From Bryum argenteum (Eukaryota > Streptophyta > Bryopsida > Bryales > Bryaceae): DNA of 64,000 bases. The stretch is from the NCBI GenBank assembly GCA_037043015.1, contig CM073322.1, positions 19,417,601-19,481,600 of the forward strand, read 5' to 3'. Both the position numbers and the translations under genes were made by a program. Below, one piece after another: positions 31,929-45,235 of the stretch. The stretch's first letter is position 1. Each line of letters begins with the position of its first letter. Under the pieces are notes generated by a model. It did not search any database and had not been told where the DNA came from. It saw nothing but the letters and a program-made list of their open reading frames with translations.

Positions 31929-34382
31929 ATGTCTAGGAAGAACCGAAAGCTAATACAAATGCATGTTGTGATAATTTGATAATCTACAAATTTTTGAAAG
32001 TACATGAAAATAACCTATAAAATTTTCCTTATTTTCTGAATTTATACAAAGGGATTGTGATAACTTCCACAATTCCATAATCAAATAAACTACTAAATGA
32101 ACTTATCGATTACGCAAAAAAAAATCGATTTGACTTTGGAACTTCATGTTTTTTACTAATAAAAATTCTTTAAATATACCCAAGTATGACATGGGTAATG
32201 CCTAGGTATGAATTTAAGATTCTGAATGATAATGTAAAGTAAAGGATCTTAACTAGATGATAAAAAAAATAATAATAAAAAAATCGTGGACCCTAGCTTA
32301 GAGAGAACCAAATGGGGGACCATAAGAAACAGATTACGTATAGTGTCGGAGGGCGGGTGGCCAATAACGCATGACGACAATCGCCATGGCCGCATCAAAG
32401 CCGCTACTCTGCACTACACACTTGACGGCCCGCCGCCGGGTGGGTCGCCTCACCCTCGCCACTCCCCCCTCTCAGTTCGCTTTACCGGATCTCGATTGTA
32501 GTGTACATATGGTGCTTTATCTTTTTTGTCTCAGTATTGCCTTGCGCCTCGACTACATGTGCAATGTTGTCGTGGTGGCCTTCATTGCTAGTGCTCCCTA
32601 TACTCTACCTTGATTGTCTTTGCAGCCCCATTAATTGCCGCTCGCTCCTCTTCAGTCATCACCCTTCACAACACACACTCTGCTATTCCCCTTCACTTAT
32701 GCCTTGCACAATCTTCTACACCCCCCCCCCCACAAAAGTGCTCTCTCACAATCATACACTTTCATTCTCTTCATATCTCTTTTACTATGCCCTCAATGAA
32801 TTTTTTCCAAACATTTATAGAGTTGCAACCCCAATTCTATTAAAATGGCACTATACGATGAGTCATTTGTCACACCAAAACTTGCATTGGTATGCCTACA
32901 CAATGTAAAATCACTTTCTTAATATATATATATACATACACTAATACATACTCGTGTCCTCTGAACACCCAAAATAAAGAGTATTTGATTAATTTGAGAA
33001 TAAGGTCATTATTTGGTGCTCTTCAAAAACTACCCCCTATCCCATGTTCCCTTATTGATTGCCTCCTTGCTTTTAAGATTTATAGCACGTCCTCCATATG
33101 CTTCTTCTCGCTTTTTAAGTTTGTAGCATGTCCTAAGGTCCCTCGTTCCCTTGTTCTCAATTTCCAATCCTCTGTTTTGGTTCCTCATTTTCCGTTTCTT
33201 TGTTGATGGTACCTATCTCCAAACTCTTGTTCCTGGTTTCCATTTTTTGATTCTGGTTCCTGGTTCCCTCTCCTTCAACTTCCCATTCTTGGTTTCCATC
33301 ATTAGGTCCTAGTTCACATCATTTGTTTTTTGTTATCATTATTTATTCTTGGTTCCTATTCTCTATAATTTCCAGTTCCTATCTTCTGTTCCCCGTTCCT
33401 CGTTCTGCTATGATGTTCCGTTCATCTCCCATTTTTATGTTCCATATTCTTTGTCCCTTTGACTCCTTGTTATATTATTGGGATCTTATATACCCTTAAT
33501 AACAATCAAATACCACTTACAAAAACTCTTCAAATTCCTCCAACTTCGTATTATTTTGTATACGTACCTACGTTTTTACATGTTTTTACTATTTTCGATC
33601 TAACCTTTTAGATATTCGTATCCAGAGGACACAAGTAAGCATATGAATATACCTGTGTCCTCTACACACATTGAAAAAAATAGTATTTAATTGATTCGCT
33701 CGTCCCGATATGTGAGCTCTTTATTTGGTGCTCTTCACAAGCTACCTCATATCATCGATTCCCTTGTTGATGGTCATCCTCCTTTTTAAGATTTATAGCA
33801 TGTCTTTTGTTCCTTTCTTCCCTTCTTCTCGGTTCCCCATGCTTTGTCCGGTCCCGATTCCCATCCATTCTTCTGAGTTCCCCCTCCCACAACTTCCCTT
33901 CTTAGTCTCCATCATTTGTTCCCGGTTCTCATCATTTGTTCCTCATTCTCATCAATCGGTCCTGGTTCTCAACACTTGTTCGTGGTTCCCATTCTCGTTT
34001 CGTGCTTTTTATCCTTTAAGTATACACAAATAAGTTGAAATTTTCAGTTTTGAGGTTACAAGCTTCCAAAAACACATGGAAATTTAGGGGTTGATTGAAA
34101 TTGAGGGGTTGATTGTGTACGGATTTAGGGTAGCCTACAAAGCTGAAAGCTCAAAAATCTTCCGGAACGCTGGTACTCTGGTAGTACCCTGTCACACGCA
34201 CTTTTGGGTGCTATTAATGATGTGTCCATTTTGGGAAGGTAAGGTCGGTGAAGCGACTCGTTCTCCTTCAAGTGATGCCGCATCACTTGCCTCAGGTGTC
34301 AGGTGCGGAGAGCGTTAAGTTACAGGGGTAGAGATAGAGGGAATCTGCCAACTTGGTTTCGGTAGCAACATCTGCCTGCGCG
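31929..34382. other. No gene seen; T/C-rich and duplicated sequence
   Basis: Bases 32,280-32,520 are moderately GC-rich, without a convincing exon. From about 32,930 the plus strand is T/C-rich with many 'ggttcc' words and contains a diverged direct duplication (listed separately). Bases 34,200-34,380 immediately precede the bHLH gene and may hold its promoter and 5' UTR. An in-frame TAG near 34,328 bounds that ORF upstream. Confidence 0.4.
32930..33990 (+). repeat. Diverged direct duplication of ~270-350 bp
   Basis: About 32,950-33,200 resembles about 33,650-33,900. Both copies contain 'tgtcctct', 'ttatttggtgctcttca', 'cttttaagatttatagca' and a 'ttcttctcg' segment in the same order. The material between them is T/C-rich. 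I recognise no element class. Confidence 0.6.
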
Positions 34383-35047
34383 ATGGGCTTTGCTTGTACT
34401 CGTCACGCTTCTTCGTCGACTCTGGAGCTGAGACGCGCGTCTTCAGCCAAGCTTGACGAGCAGCTCGATGGCTTACAAGCGCTCTTACCTGATCATACAG
34501 CCGCGGTACGCACCATCAATCTTGCATGAGAATACTTCTAAAGGTGCTCACTTTGATCGAATCATTATCAGTCCCCCCATCCTGTCATTGCAGAGGAGAG
34601 AGCGAGCAACAGTTGTGTTAGACGCCTATCGTTACATTGCAACGTTACAAAGGCAAGTGGCGGACCTCACCGATTCAATGCCTTCCACTTCTTCCCACCT
34701 CTTAGACGACGACGAAGTCGAGCTTTACTGTACATGGAGGACCTCATCATCACGTCCTGTGGTGAGTAGCGAGTGCTCCTCGTTGTACGTGACGCTATTC
34801 ATTTTGGTAAGATTCTGCTGATACCAGTTTGTAGGTGGATGTGGCGAAACGGACTGATACGCTTTTGGAGGTTCGCATAGCGTGTGCCAATCGACCTGGG
34901 CTTTTGGTTGACATTATGGAGGCCATTGAATCGACAGGGCTTACTATCACACACACCCGGATTGCTTGCCACAACGATTGCGTGGTCGAGTATTTGAGCC
35001 TCGAGGTACTACACAGCGAAGTCATTGAACTTGTTCGATGCTTGTAA
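34383..35047 (+). CDS. Atypical bHLH-ACT transcription regulator, 167 aa
   Basis: This reconstructs as three exons, 34,383-34,505, 34,594-34,761 and 34,835-35,047, joined by GT-AG introns (GTACGC...TTGCAG and GTGAGT...TTTGTAG), all phase 0. Helix 1 (SAKLDEQLDGLQALLP) and helix 2 (RATVVLDAYRYIATLQRQVADL) form a helix-loop-helix. The preceding basic region is weak and lacks the usual His-Glu-Arg DNA contacts, so it may dimerise without binding E-boxes. The last exon encodes an ACT-like domain (LLEVRIACANRPGLLVDIME ...). Size and layout match the small plant proteins related to Arabidopsis At3g56220 and At2g40435. The ATG is the first in frame after a stop near 34,328. The protein is expected to be nuclear; its targets are unknown. 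Confidence 0.82.
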
Positions 35048-35970
35048 CAATACGATGCTCGCACTTGTTTCTGATCTTGTTGCAATCCGGCCGGGGCAGG
35101 TGAATGATGACACACGAGCTGACCCACAGAGAGTGAAGACGTTGGTTTTGAATGCTATTTGTTAAGGAATCGATCGGCTCTCGCTGCTCTCGACCACAGG
35201 CTTGGTGCAACCACGCAGCTAGCCATTCACGTACCGAGAGGTCACTCACTAGCAAGATTGTGAGTTCACGAGCGTGAGCCATTCTTGGATTCTGAACACG
35301 CAATTCTCGTGTGGACATGACGAATCCTCCATCTTTGTAACATTACTTTACCGGGGTCATCAGTTCAATGACTACTCAGTGATCAATATCTTATTGTTTC
35401 AATACTAGAATAGAGAAGAATCCTGTGACTCCGGGATTCTTCAGTAGCCGGTTTTTTAAAAATCAATTTCGTGGCCTTGCGTGCCAATAAGAAATGGCAC
35501 AAACAGTCTCATGTGGAAAGCGTGTGGAGGGCAAGTAGTGCATAAACGATCACGTTCTCGCAAACGGAATTGTCCTCAAAGACTAGAGATTGTTGCGAGC
35601 ACTGATTGATTGATTAAATATACATTCTTTACTGTCTACTTCGCAGGCTCTAGAACTGTAAAAGCGTCCGAGTAGTACCTACTAGAGCAATGCGGACGAG
35701 CCTCCTTCACTTTGGAAACATACCGGATTCTTTACTGTATTCTGACGACATGTAGCATTATTCGCTGCTGTTCCGTTAGTTTGTTGGATTCGGTATCTTT
35801 CGGAGGTGTGGTTGTTTATCGTTTAGCAATCGTGTCTGTAGTATCAATTGTCATATCTGCAATTAGCCGAGAGTTCGCATTTCAACTTTAGGTCTTTAGT
35901 ATAAAAAAACACTCTGAAGTTCTCTGGAGACCAGTGTAGAATGAATAGACTGTTGAATCAACGTGTATTA
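35048..35970. other. No gene seen; downstream flank of the bHLH gene
   Basis: The first part is likely the 3' UTR and downstream region of the bHLH-ACT gene. I see no exon or element, and no polyadenylation signal that I would defend. Confidence 0.4.
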
Positions 35971-35978
35971 TGGTTAGT

Positions 35979-36081
35979 TGAGTAGTTTTGTTCTTTTACC
36001 TCTTTCTCCTGTGGCCATCGCGGTGAAGACATTACGAACAGACGTTGTATTCACGCCAATCTTCGATTTGAAGATTGGAGT

Positions 36082-36172
<91 letters not shown>
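35979..36172 (+). mobile_element. 5'-truncated Dualen-like LINE copy ending in a microsatellite
   Basis: The first ~105 bases are close to the reverse complement of the full-length element's 3' end (GTGGCCATC..., ACATTACGAA, then the hairpin CCAATCTT...AAGATTGG at 36,056-36,078). The tail is (TA)n then (TG)n, rather than the TATC repeat. The copy is flanked by TGGTTAGT at 35,971-35,978 and 36,173-36,180. It belongs to the same subfamily as the full-length element, judged by the stem sequence. Confidence 0.8.
36086..36172. repeat. (TA)n(TG)n microsatellite
   Basis: About 66 bases of TA are followed by about 21 bases of TG, ending at the right target-site duplication of the LINE copy. It probably grew from the LINE tail. 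Confidence 0.9.
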
Positions 36173-36174
<2 letters not shown>

Positions 36175-36180
36175 GTTAGT

Positions 36181-38087
<1,907 letters not shown>

Positions 38088-38094
38088 GAAAATT

Positions 38095-38461
38095 CACAAA
38101 CTCATAACGGGACTGATCGAGTTCAATTTTTTCTTAAACCAAATATATCTAATGTGATGCTTCTTTTGAGGCCTCCTCTTAGAAAATAATATGCATGAAG
38201 GTCAAAAAAGTGGAATGAGTCTCCAAATTTTTGCATGAGTGTACCCAACTTGATTACCTACATGGAAAAAAATATGGAAAAAAATGTTTGGTATAATAAT
38301 ATTCAAGTTTCCCTTTGCAACATGGAAACAATATCTCACAAGCAATCTCACAAATGGTGCGGATTCAACGATTGAATTTTTATATGAAAGTATTGCTAGT
38401 AGGTGAGTTTGAGATTCTTCAATCCAAAGTACCATAAAAATAAAAATAATAAAAATAATAG

Positions 38462-38505
<44 letters not shown>

Positions 38506-38700
38506 TATTTTATTTTTTTATTTTATTTTTTTGACCATACCTCAATTCCAAAAAGGTGGTAGAAAATTACACTTTTTGGTTTTGGGAGTCCAAAGAACGT
38601 TTGGTGATTTTGAGGGGTTAAATAAATGCATTGAATTTACAAAAGCTAAACCTTGACTCTATATATCTCAAAATCCATACAGTGAATTTTGATTAAAGTT
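38095..38700. repeat. Dispersed repeat related to 11,290-11,900
   Basis: The two regions align in the same orientation over several hundred bases, with scattered identity such as 'gaaggtcaaaaaag', 'cctacatggaaaaaa' and 'caacatggaaacaa'. The (TA)n run at 38,466-38,502 interrupts it. The element class is unknown. Confidence 0.5.
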
Positions 38701-39051
38701 GGTGAGAAGACTAATTAGACGACTTCAAAAAGACTCCCACGTTTGAAATTTCCGAAATCGAATTGAAGAAATAATTGTTCACAGATTTCAGATATGGCCG
38801 TCCGGAGCGTCACTGTAGAACTTAATTTTTTTCGGAAGACCAAAACATTCTTGAACTCTGACGGGCAGGGCCATAAAACTCAATGATCACTTTCAGTCTC
38901 TGTCGGACGAGGACCGTACAGAAGTAAGAATCACTCCTTCATAGCTACGACCGGATAAGAGCCGGCGTATCAGGCGGGTATCACAGGTGTATCACCCATG
39001 TATCACCTGAGTCTAAGTATAGTATCACCCATGTATATAACCCGGGTATCT

Positions 39052-39255
39052 TCATAATTGCCGGATGATAGTACAAAGCAGAGGATTTTCGATGGGCTTC
39101 CCTGACACAGTATTCAAAATCCACTCCTGAAGGACAGTCTTCAGTAGAGTAGGATGCCGATCTTCTTCACCATCTTTGCTTCCAACAATAGTAATCGCCA
39201 GATCGGGATCAAACGTGATTTGGCGCTTCCGATTGCCAGATGCCCTTGCATAACC
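39052..39255 (-). CDS. Candidate orphan 3' exon (~67 codons)
   Basis: A minus-strand frame runs from about 39,255 to TGA at 39,052. It encodes GYARASGNRKRQITFDPDLA and then a soluble, protein-like sequence ending CTIIRQL. An AG dinucleotide just upstream (ATGAG|GAG|GT) could be a splice acceptor, and a stop lies just beyond. Further coding-like fragments (LDTVHLKFPGKTSIAD) occur upstream near 39,375 in another frame. I do not recognise the family. It lies only ~190 bp from the divergent ceramide synthase start, so a full gene would have to be very compact, or this is a gene fragment. Confidence 0.35.
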   Translation of the reverse strand, partial: GYARASGNRKRQITFDPDLAITIVGSKDGEEDRHPTLLKTVLQEWILNTVSGKPIENPLLCTIIRQL

Positions 39256-39442
39256 TCCTCATGTTAGGGTAACCCACATTCGGATTACTCGGTTTTTCAA
39301 ATTTCTGTGTGTTAGGAAGGATTCAAACTTGTCGTCAAATGTCAGCTATGGAAGTCTTGCCAGGGAATTTCAAGTGTACCGTGTCCAGTTTAGATGGTGT
39401 GTTTAGGCGGATGAGCGGAGCGATAATTGTTGCGTGAGGACG

Positions 39443-41706
39443 ATGGCGGGTGTGCAAGCATCGATGCTTCGGGGATTATGGAATTGGCCTCCGCTATGGG
39501 AAGAGGAGAGCCAGCAAAGCGTAGCCGACTTGGCGCTCGTGCCGATCTTCGCCATGATGTTTCCTATCGTGCGCTACTTCCTCGACAGGTTCATCTTCGA
39601 GGTATGCAAGCTTGTGAGCTTGTGAGTTCCTTCGCGAATTGGTAGATGATTTTATTTATTTTTATTTTTATCTTTCGGTTGGCAGAGAATGGGACGGAAG
39701 CACATCATCGGTCTTGTGGAGGCGGATGTGTCGACGTTGTCGGAGATGGAGCGAATGGAGAATGAGAAGAAGCTGATTAAATTCAAGGAATCGTGTTGGA
39801 AGGGCGTCTACTTCGCTACGGCAGAAATTTTGGCGTTGACTGTCACCTTCAATGAGCCCTGGTTCAGGGATACCAAGTGGTTCTATGTCGGCCCTGGCGA
39901 CCAAATTTGGCCTCATCTCACCGCAAAGTAAGCGGCCATATCGATCCCTTCTGTACGTTTGTTTCTACATTTTTGAACTTCACTGTTGATCTTGGAATCT
40001 TACCCTTACTCAAATGACCGATAGTGACCGCAAAGTGTCCTACAGTATGAATCATTTGAGCAATCTTCGAACTTAGCAAAATCATTATCTGTAGCTTCCG
40101 AGATGGACATCCATTCAGACTGGGAGCTTTTCTGTTTGAGAACCTCCGCTTAGTTGAATGAGGTCAACAGCCTTGGCGATTGATTGCTTGAATGAATAAC
40201 TAGAGTTGGCTAGAGGCAGCAGTGTATGCAGAAAATAACTACACAAGATATGATTATGTATATTTCTTCAGATTCTGCTGCCACTTGATTAAGGTAGAGC
40301 TGCAGTGAGGCACGGAGGTATACGAAGCATTTGGAAACTTCATTGAATATCCCGCAGGGAGGAAAGGAATTTTTGTCGTGTAATCTTGGCTTCAATGAGT
40401 ACCGCAACTGGTAATTTGTAATCTCCTGTTGTTCTTTAGATGCATGTAAGCACAAGTTCCTTGTTTGTTACTTTGCTGCTCATCCTTATTCGTCTGCTAC
40501 AGCTGAGTATGTAGGTCCTCTCTTCCTGCAGGTTGAAATTGAAGATGTTATACACATTTTCTGGTGGATTTTACACTTACAGCATATTTGCACTTTGCTT
40601 TTGGGAGACACGGCGAAAAGACTTCGGTGTGAGCATGGCTCATCACGTTGGAACACTCATGCTCATCATCATCTCATACGTTGCGAAGTACTTTCTCAAA
40701 CTCACCCTTATTCCAAGTTTCTGTAACTCTGGAATGTTCTTCATCTGATTCATGTGACTTAATAGGCGATTCTGGATTCTGTTGAGTGGAAAAGTGGAGT
40801 CTTTCCATGATACCGAACTCTTTTACCAGGTGCCTTTCACCAAGTGAATTCTTTCAAGGGAGATACTAAAGTATCTTCATGTAACATCAAAGTGGTGCTA
40901 TCCATGGTGAAAGCATTTTTCTACTTGCACCAACATCATTTGGTATCAGAACTTCTTCATCTTTTGACACGATCTTTGTATGTGGCAGCTTACAGCGGGC
41001 AGGGTCAGTAATACTAGCTCTGCATGATGCGAGTGATGTATTCTTAGAGATTGGCAAGCTGACGAAGTACAGCGGCGTGCAAGTCATCCCAGAAATTTCT
41101 TTTGGATTGTTCGCACTTTCCTGGTTTCTCTTGCGACTGCTCTACTTCCCGTTCGTTATCATCAAAAGCACCACGTATGTTTTGTCCCACTTCGAGTTTC
41201 AACTGGCTTAGTTCGAATCTTCTGCATGTAGCACATTTAGTATACCCCAGTAAAACCCTCATTCTCTTTGCGACAGTTCCAATTTGTGAGTTGCTGGTAA
41301 TCTCCACATGCAAGGGCTTTCTTATGGAAGGCTTGTGTTGTTGCTGCAGGTATGGTGTGCTGCAAGCACTGGACAAAAAGAAGCATCCAAATGGGCCTTG
41401 GCTGTATTACGCCTTGAATACGTTGCTGATTAGCTTGCTGGTGTTGCACGTCTACTGGTGGGTTCTTATCTGGAGAATGATAATGAAGCAGGTTGAGAAT
41501 TCGGGAAAGATCACTGAAGATGTTCGCTCTGGTACGCCCCTTCTCCCTGTGAAAGCGTGACAAGGAATTTGGTATGTTACTCAGAACTGTATTGCACATG
41601 ACTGACTACCTATGGTTTTATCGCACAACCTTATATTGAGAATTTTGGGCATGCAGATTCTGATGATGACTCAGATTCGGATGATGAAAAAGACAAAGCG
41701 GAGTGA
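39443..41706 (+). CDS. Ceramide synthase, LAG1/LOH type (TLC domain), 324 aa
   Basis: It acylates sphingoid bases with acyl-CoA to form ceramide in the ER membrane. Six exons reconstruct cleanly: 39,443-39,601, 39,686-39,927, 40,532-40,687, 40,989-41,174, 41,350-41,531 and 41,657-41,706. Every intron is GT-AG, and the total is 975 nt with the stop. The N-terminal exon encodes [12 protein letters not shown] and a first membrane segment. The middle has [12 protein letters not shown], typical of plant members. The Lag1/TLC core contains [11 protein letters not shown], with the conserved His pair, and [20 protein letters not shown]. Further membrane helices include [20 protein letters not shown]. 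The C-terminus is acidic ([11 protein letters not shown]), as in Arabidopsis LOH proteins. The length is slightly above the usual ~300 aa. The intron-3 acceptor was chosen at 40,988 because it keeps the frame into [13 protein letters not shown]. It appears intact. Confidence 0.93.
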
Positions 41707-43277
41707 TCATGGTACGCATTCACAAATGCTTGTGATACTAGAAAGCACCTGATTTTACCCTGCATCTTAGGAACTAGGGTGGATTACGAATGTTTCAGAG
41801 CTGGCCTTCATGGTCGTCTTGGGACTGGGTACGAACGCTTGTGCCCCAAGGATATGAGATGGATGGGAATTTGATCAAGTAGTTTATTGGACATAATGGA
41901 ATTCACCTGTACTTGTGATATATTAGAGGCCCGGTTGGAGGCTTCATCCTTAACCCTAAAAGGTGAGTAGCCTTAAAATAGCCAAAAACCCTCAAAAACT
42001 GCCCTTTATTTTATGCAGGATGCAAATTTTTGAATTTTGACATGTCTTATGAAGGATGTAACCGTAGGGTCTAGTGCTTAACTTGTATATGTACATGTAT
42101 ACCAACTCTTACATTTAAATTCCTCACCATTTGTGAGATCATAATGCTTCAAAATTCCTCATACTTGAGGACATTCATCATCAAATTTGAAAACACAATT
42201 TCAAATCTGCCCTAACTCCACTATTTCTCAAAATCTGCCCAAAATCCATTAAATCACAGTAAACTCAATATTTCACCAACAACACCATTTGAAATTTCAA
42301 ACAAATTACTCTTCACATACCATTTTTCATAGTCAAAGCTCAACCTTTGCAGTTGAATTTCAGCATACCTCCATGTGAGTAATCAAGCATATCTTCAATA
42401 TTTTACAATTTATGTAAGGGTAAATTAACGGTATGGTAAAACCCTACAACCTGCCAAAAGTTTCATCTCATGCAATCTAATAAGTGTAAGTCGGAGGTTG
42501 ACCAAAGTCAAATTGACCCGATTTGTGTCAATAGAAAAATAGTATATTGTTGTCCACTTTTTTTTGTGAAAGAATTCCTTGAAACATGTCAAACGTTGGA
42601 GAATGTGATTTTTACAACTCTATAAAATTCTATTTTCCACATACTTTTTGTTTTTGTTAAATGGGTTGGGTATCAGTTCACTTTGTAGTAGTTGTTGTGA
42701 GTTTTGTAACAGTCAATCGGACAAGTTATGTTCCGCTTTCAAGTGTCTATTGCAGTTCTTGTAAGTATTTGTTTCAATAGTTGTTTGTTTCGGTTTTAGG
42801 GTTCAGTCTTGTCACGCAATTTAGTAACAAATTTGTTTAGTTTTGTGTACATGTCGTTCAGTCTAAGAGAAACACACTTGAAAAGGTAGATTTGAACTCT
42901 TGTCTTAAGGTAACTGCTCATAGTAGAGTATAGATAGCATACTTAGTCTTCTTTTGTGTTGTGAAACCATAGTTGATGGCGGGCTTGGGGAATGTAATTG
43001 GCACTCTATTTGCTTGTTATGTAGTGTGATTTAGCTTATATTCTTGTGTAAATTGATTGATAATAATAATTTATTATCATTTAGATTTATGGATCGTATT
43101 GTGTGAGTGTGAGAATTGGGTTATGAGTGATTAATATGAATAAGAATAAAAATATAATTCTCTCTATTGTGACATTAATACAACCAAAGGCTCGACATCA
43201 TGATTGTCCAATGTTCGAACTTAGTTTGTAGAATCCATTTCTGTTCAAACTTAGTTTGTAGAATCCATTTTTGCAAG
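41707..43277. other. No gene seen; ceramide synthase 3' flank and dispersed repeat
   Basis: The first ~200 bases are probably 3' UTR. About 41,930-42,540 is related to 2,610-3,420, with some blocks inverted (for example 'tacctccatgtgagtaatcaagca'). A short direct duplication, 'aacttagtttgtagaatccattt', occurs near 43,220-43,270. Confidence 0.45.
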
Positions 43278-43510
43278 TATACTACATTGAATAGGTAGAG
43301 TAGTGTTAGATTTTTATTAGATTTGAAAATGCCGTAAGTTTTTACTTTTGATGAAAAAAATTACCAAGAGTATTGATTCCAATATTGTGGAAGGACCCTA
43401 TCTTGACGGATGTAGAGGGCAAAAATATTGACCAAGAGTAAAAACTTATAACATGTTCATATAAATTAGTGTATTTAACACTAATCTACTTATTTAGTGT
43501 ACTACAATGG
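43278..43510. mobile_element. Inverted-repeat MITE, copy 2
   Basis: It has the same family layout as 1,945-2,176: inverted arms holding 'agtgttaga' and 'gtaagtttttact', and a core with 'ccaagagtattgattccaat' that is inverted relative to copy 1. Its ends are more diverged (TACTACATTG and the complement of its right end). Confidence 0.7.
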
Positions 43511-44818
43511 CATAGTCGTAACTCATGTGAGCTTAACATAAAATGCAATGTATGTAAAGTGAATAATACATTGATTGCTACAAAATCTAATAAACATACT
43601 ACATAGCAGTACATACAATGTGATTGATTTAGCAAGGGCCTCTCAGATTTTGAGAAATGTGAGACAACAATTCCTGCCCTCGTTATAGGAGTTGCTAAAT
43701 ATAGCACCCCTTTGAATTCAGATCCATTTCTAAAGGACTCCCTAAATAATTTTGCTATACTATATCATTCAGCATACCATGTCAAAAATGTAGAAGTACT
43801 TGAAGTCCAATAAAGGGGCACAGGATCTCTACAAAAGTTACCCCTAGGGTTGGAGTGTCTCTCTAGGTGGCAAATCGTTAGTTCGTCGGAGAAGGAAAGT
43901 AACCTTCACCTGGGTTAATATAACAGAGTCTTGTTCTTTTAGCCAATACGTTGGAAATGCCCTTATATTACTAAATATGTTACTTACCTTTACAGAGCAA
44001 GAATAATCGGGAATTGGATTGGCTTACTCATGAGAAGAACCCACTATAGCTCCCCACACAAATATTGACACCGACGGGTGCAAACTCATACGATTCTTTG
44101 GAGAAGTATGGAACATATCTTTCTTGAAAGACGGACTTGACACTTGCAGAGAGAGCTTTTATGATCAAACAAGTCCTCATTTCCTCTCTTTGTTTTTTAG
44201 TATCCATTTGTAGGTGACAATGAGATGTTAAGCTTTGGAATTGTTTCGGAGCAATCAAAGAGCATTCTATCAGATTGTTATAATGAAGGAAATTAGTCGA
44301 TCTACAAGAAGCCATGCAAAAGACCAAAAGACAGGTGGATCATCAAAGCGAACTCATCGGCAATTCTAACTTGCAAACTTTTTCTCGAGATGGTTTTGAT
44401 TTTCAAATCCAATCGCCTCTTGATGCTTATTGGGGCTTGGTACATAATTACACCTCGACTCCAATTTCTAAAGTTTGGAGCAAGTGCCACGTGAGAAAGC
44501 TCAACATGAACTCATGAAGCTTCCGCAAGGACCTCCTCCTCATATTGTGGTCACAAAGAAAATGCTGATGTGGTGGGAAACAAACTTCGTTGCAAGCGAC
44601 TTCAAATTCTCTCACACTTCAGTACTCATCCTCTTTCCAAAGAACATAAGACTGTAGGTAATTAGTGGTACAAAAGTAGAACATCTTGCAAGTCTTCACA
44701 AAAATTCAGGAAAGAATTTAACCATTCTCAAGTCGCAAGCTCAATAATTTTGACTCTTCCATATGCTCTTACAGATGGATTGTGGCGTTAATTGTATACT
44801 CCAGTGACATGTTGTGAG
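43511..44818. other. No gene seen
   Basis: Open frames of 60-100 codons occur on both strands around 44,030-44,660, but none has a recognisable domain or consistent splice sites. They could be decayed gene remnants. Confidence 0.35.
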
Positions 44819-44855
44819 ATGTTGCTGCATAGTGACCTTTGCTATGCAGCAACAT
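44819..44855. other. Perfect 14-bp stem hairpin
   Basis: ATGTTGCTGCATAG and its exact complement flank a 9-base loop. A second small palindrome, 'acccccgtgagggggt', follows at about 44,890 between two copies of 'gccacatgga'. These may be ends of a small element; I assign no function. Confidence 0.5.
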
Positions 44856-45019
44856 TAATTAACTAATTTAGGGCCTTTCTTGCCACATGGACCCCCGTGA
44901 GGGGGTGCCACATGGATCCCATGAGTGCACTTCATATTAAAATTTTATTTTCTGTTTCCAGTCCCCAATCCTCTTGTACTTTCTCAGGGGAGGAAGCAGC
45001 TACAAATAATATGGGGTAA

Positions 45020-45235
45020 ATCTGCTCCCCCAAGACCCCCACCCCCAAGACCCCTCACTCAAGACCCCTCACCCAAGACCACCGTTCCCAAGACCCCGCC
45101 CCCAAGACCCCCCGTCCCCAAGACCCCTTTAGCTCGACCCCTCCAACTCGACCCCTCTTCTCCGCATTTTCAAGCGTGCTTTGCGGCCGGTATTCTAGGG
45201 CGTTACTCAGATTTTGGGAGATAGTATACTCCACC
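45020..45235 (+). repeat. CCCCAAGACCC minisatellite and flanking element sequence
   Basis: About ten imperfect copies of CCCAAGACCCC are followed by a segment (CCGCATTTTCAAGCGTGCTT ... TTTTGGGAGATAGTATACTCC). The same two parts appear inverted at about 57,410-57,560, so this is a dispersed element rather than a local array. Confidence 0.75.

Noticed and set aside
31890..31929. A second, decayed 2A-like motif (GDIEL) at the start of the longest ORF1 frame
   Set aside because: The first codons lie in the target-site duplication, outside the element, and NPGP is absent, so the resemblance is chance.
38466..38502. (TA)n run as another LINE tail
   Set aside because: No 3' hairpin of the LINE family precedes it on either strand.
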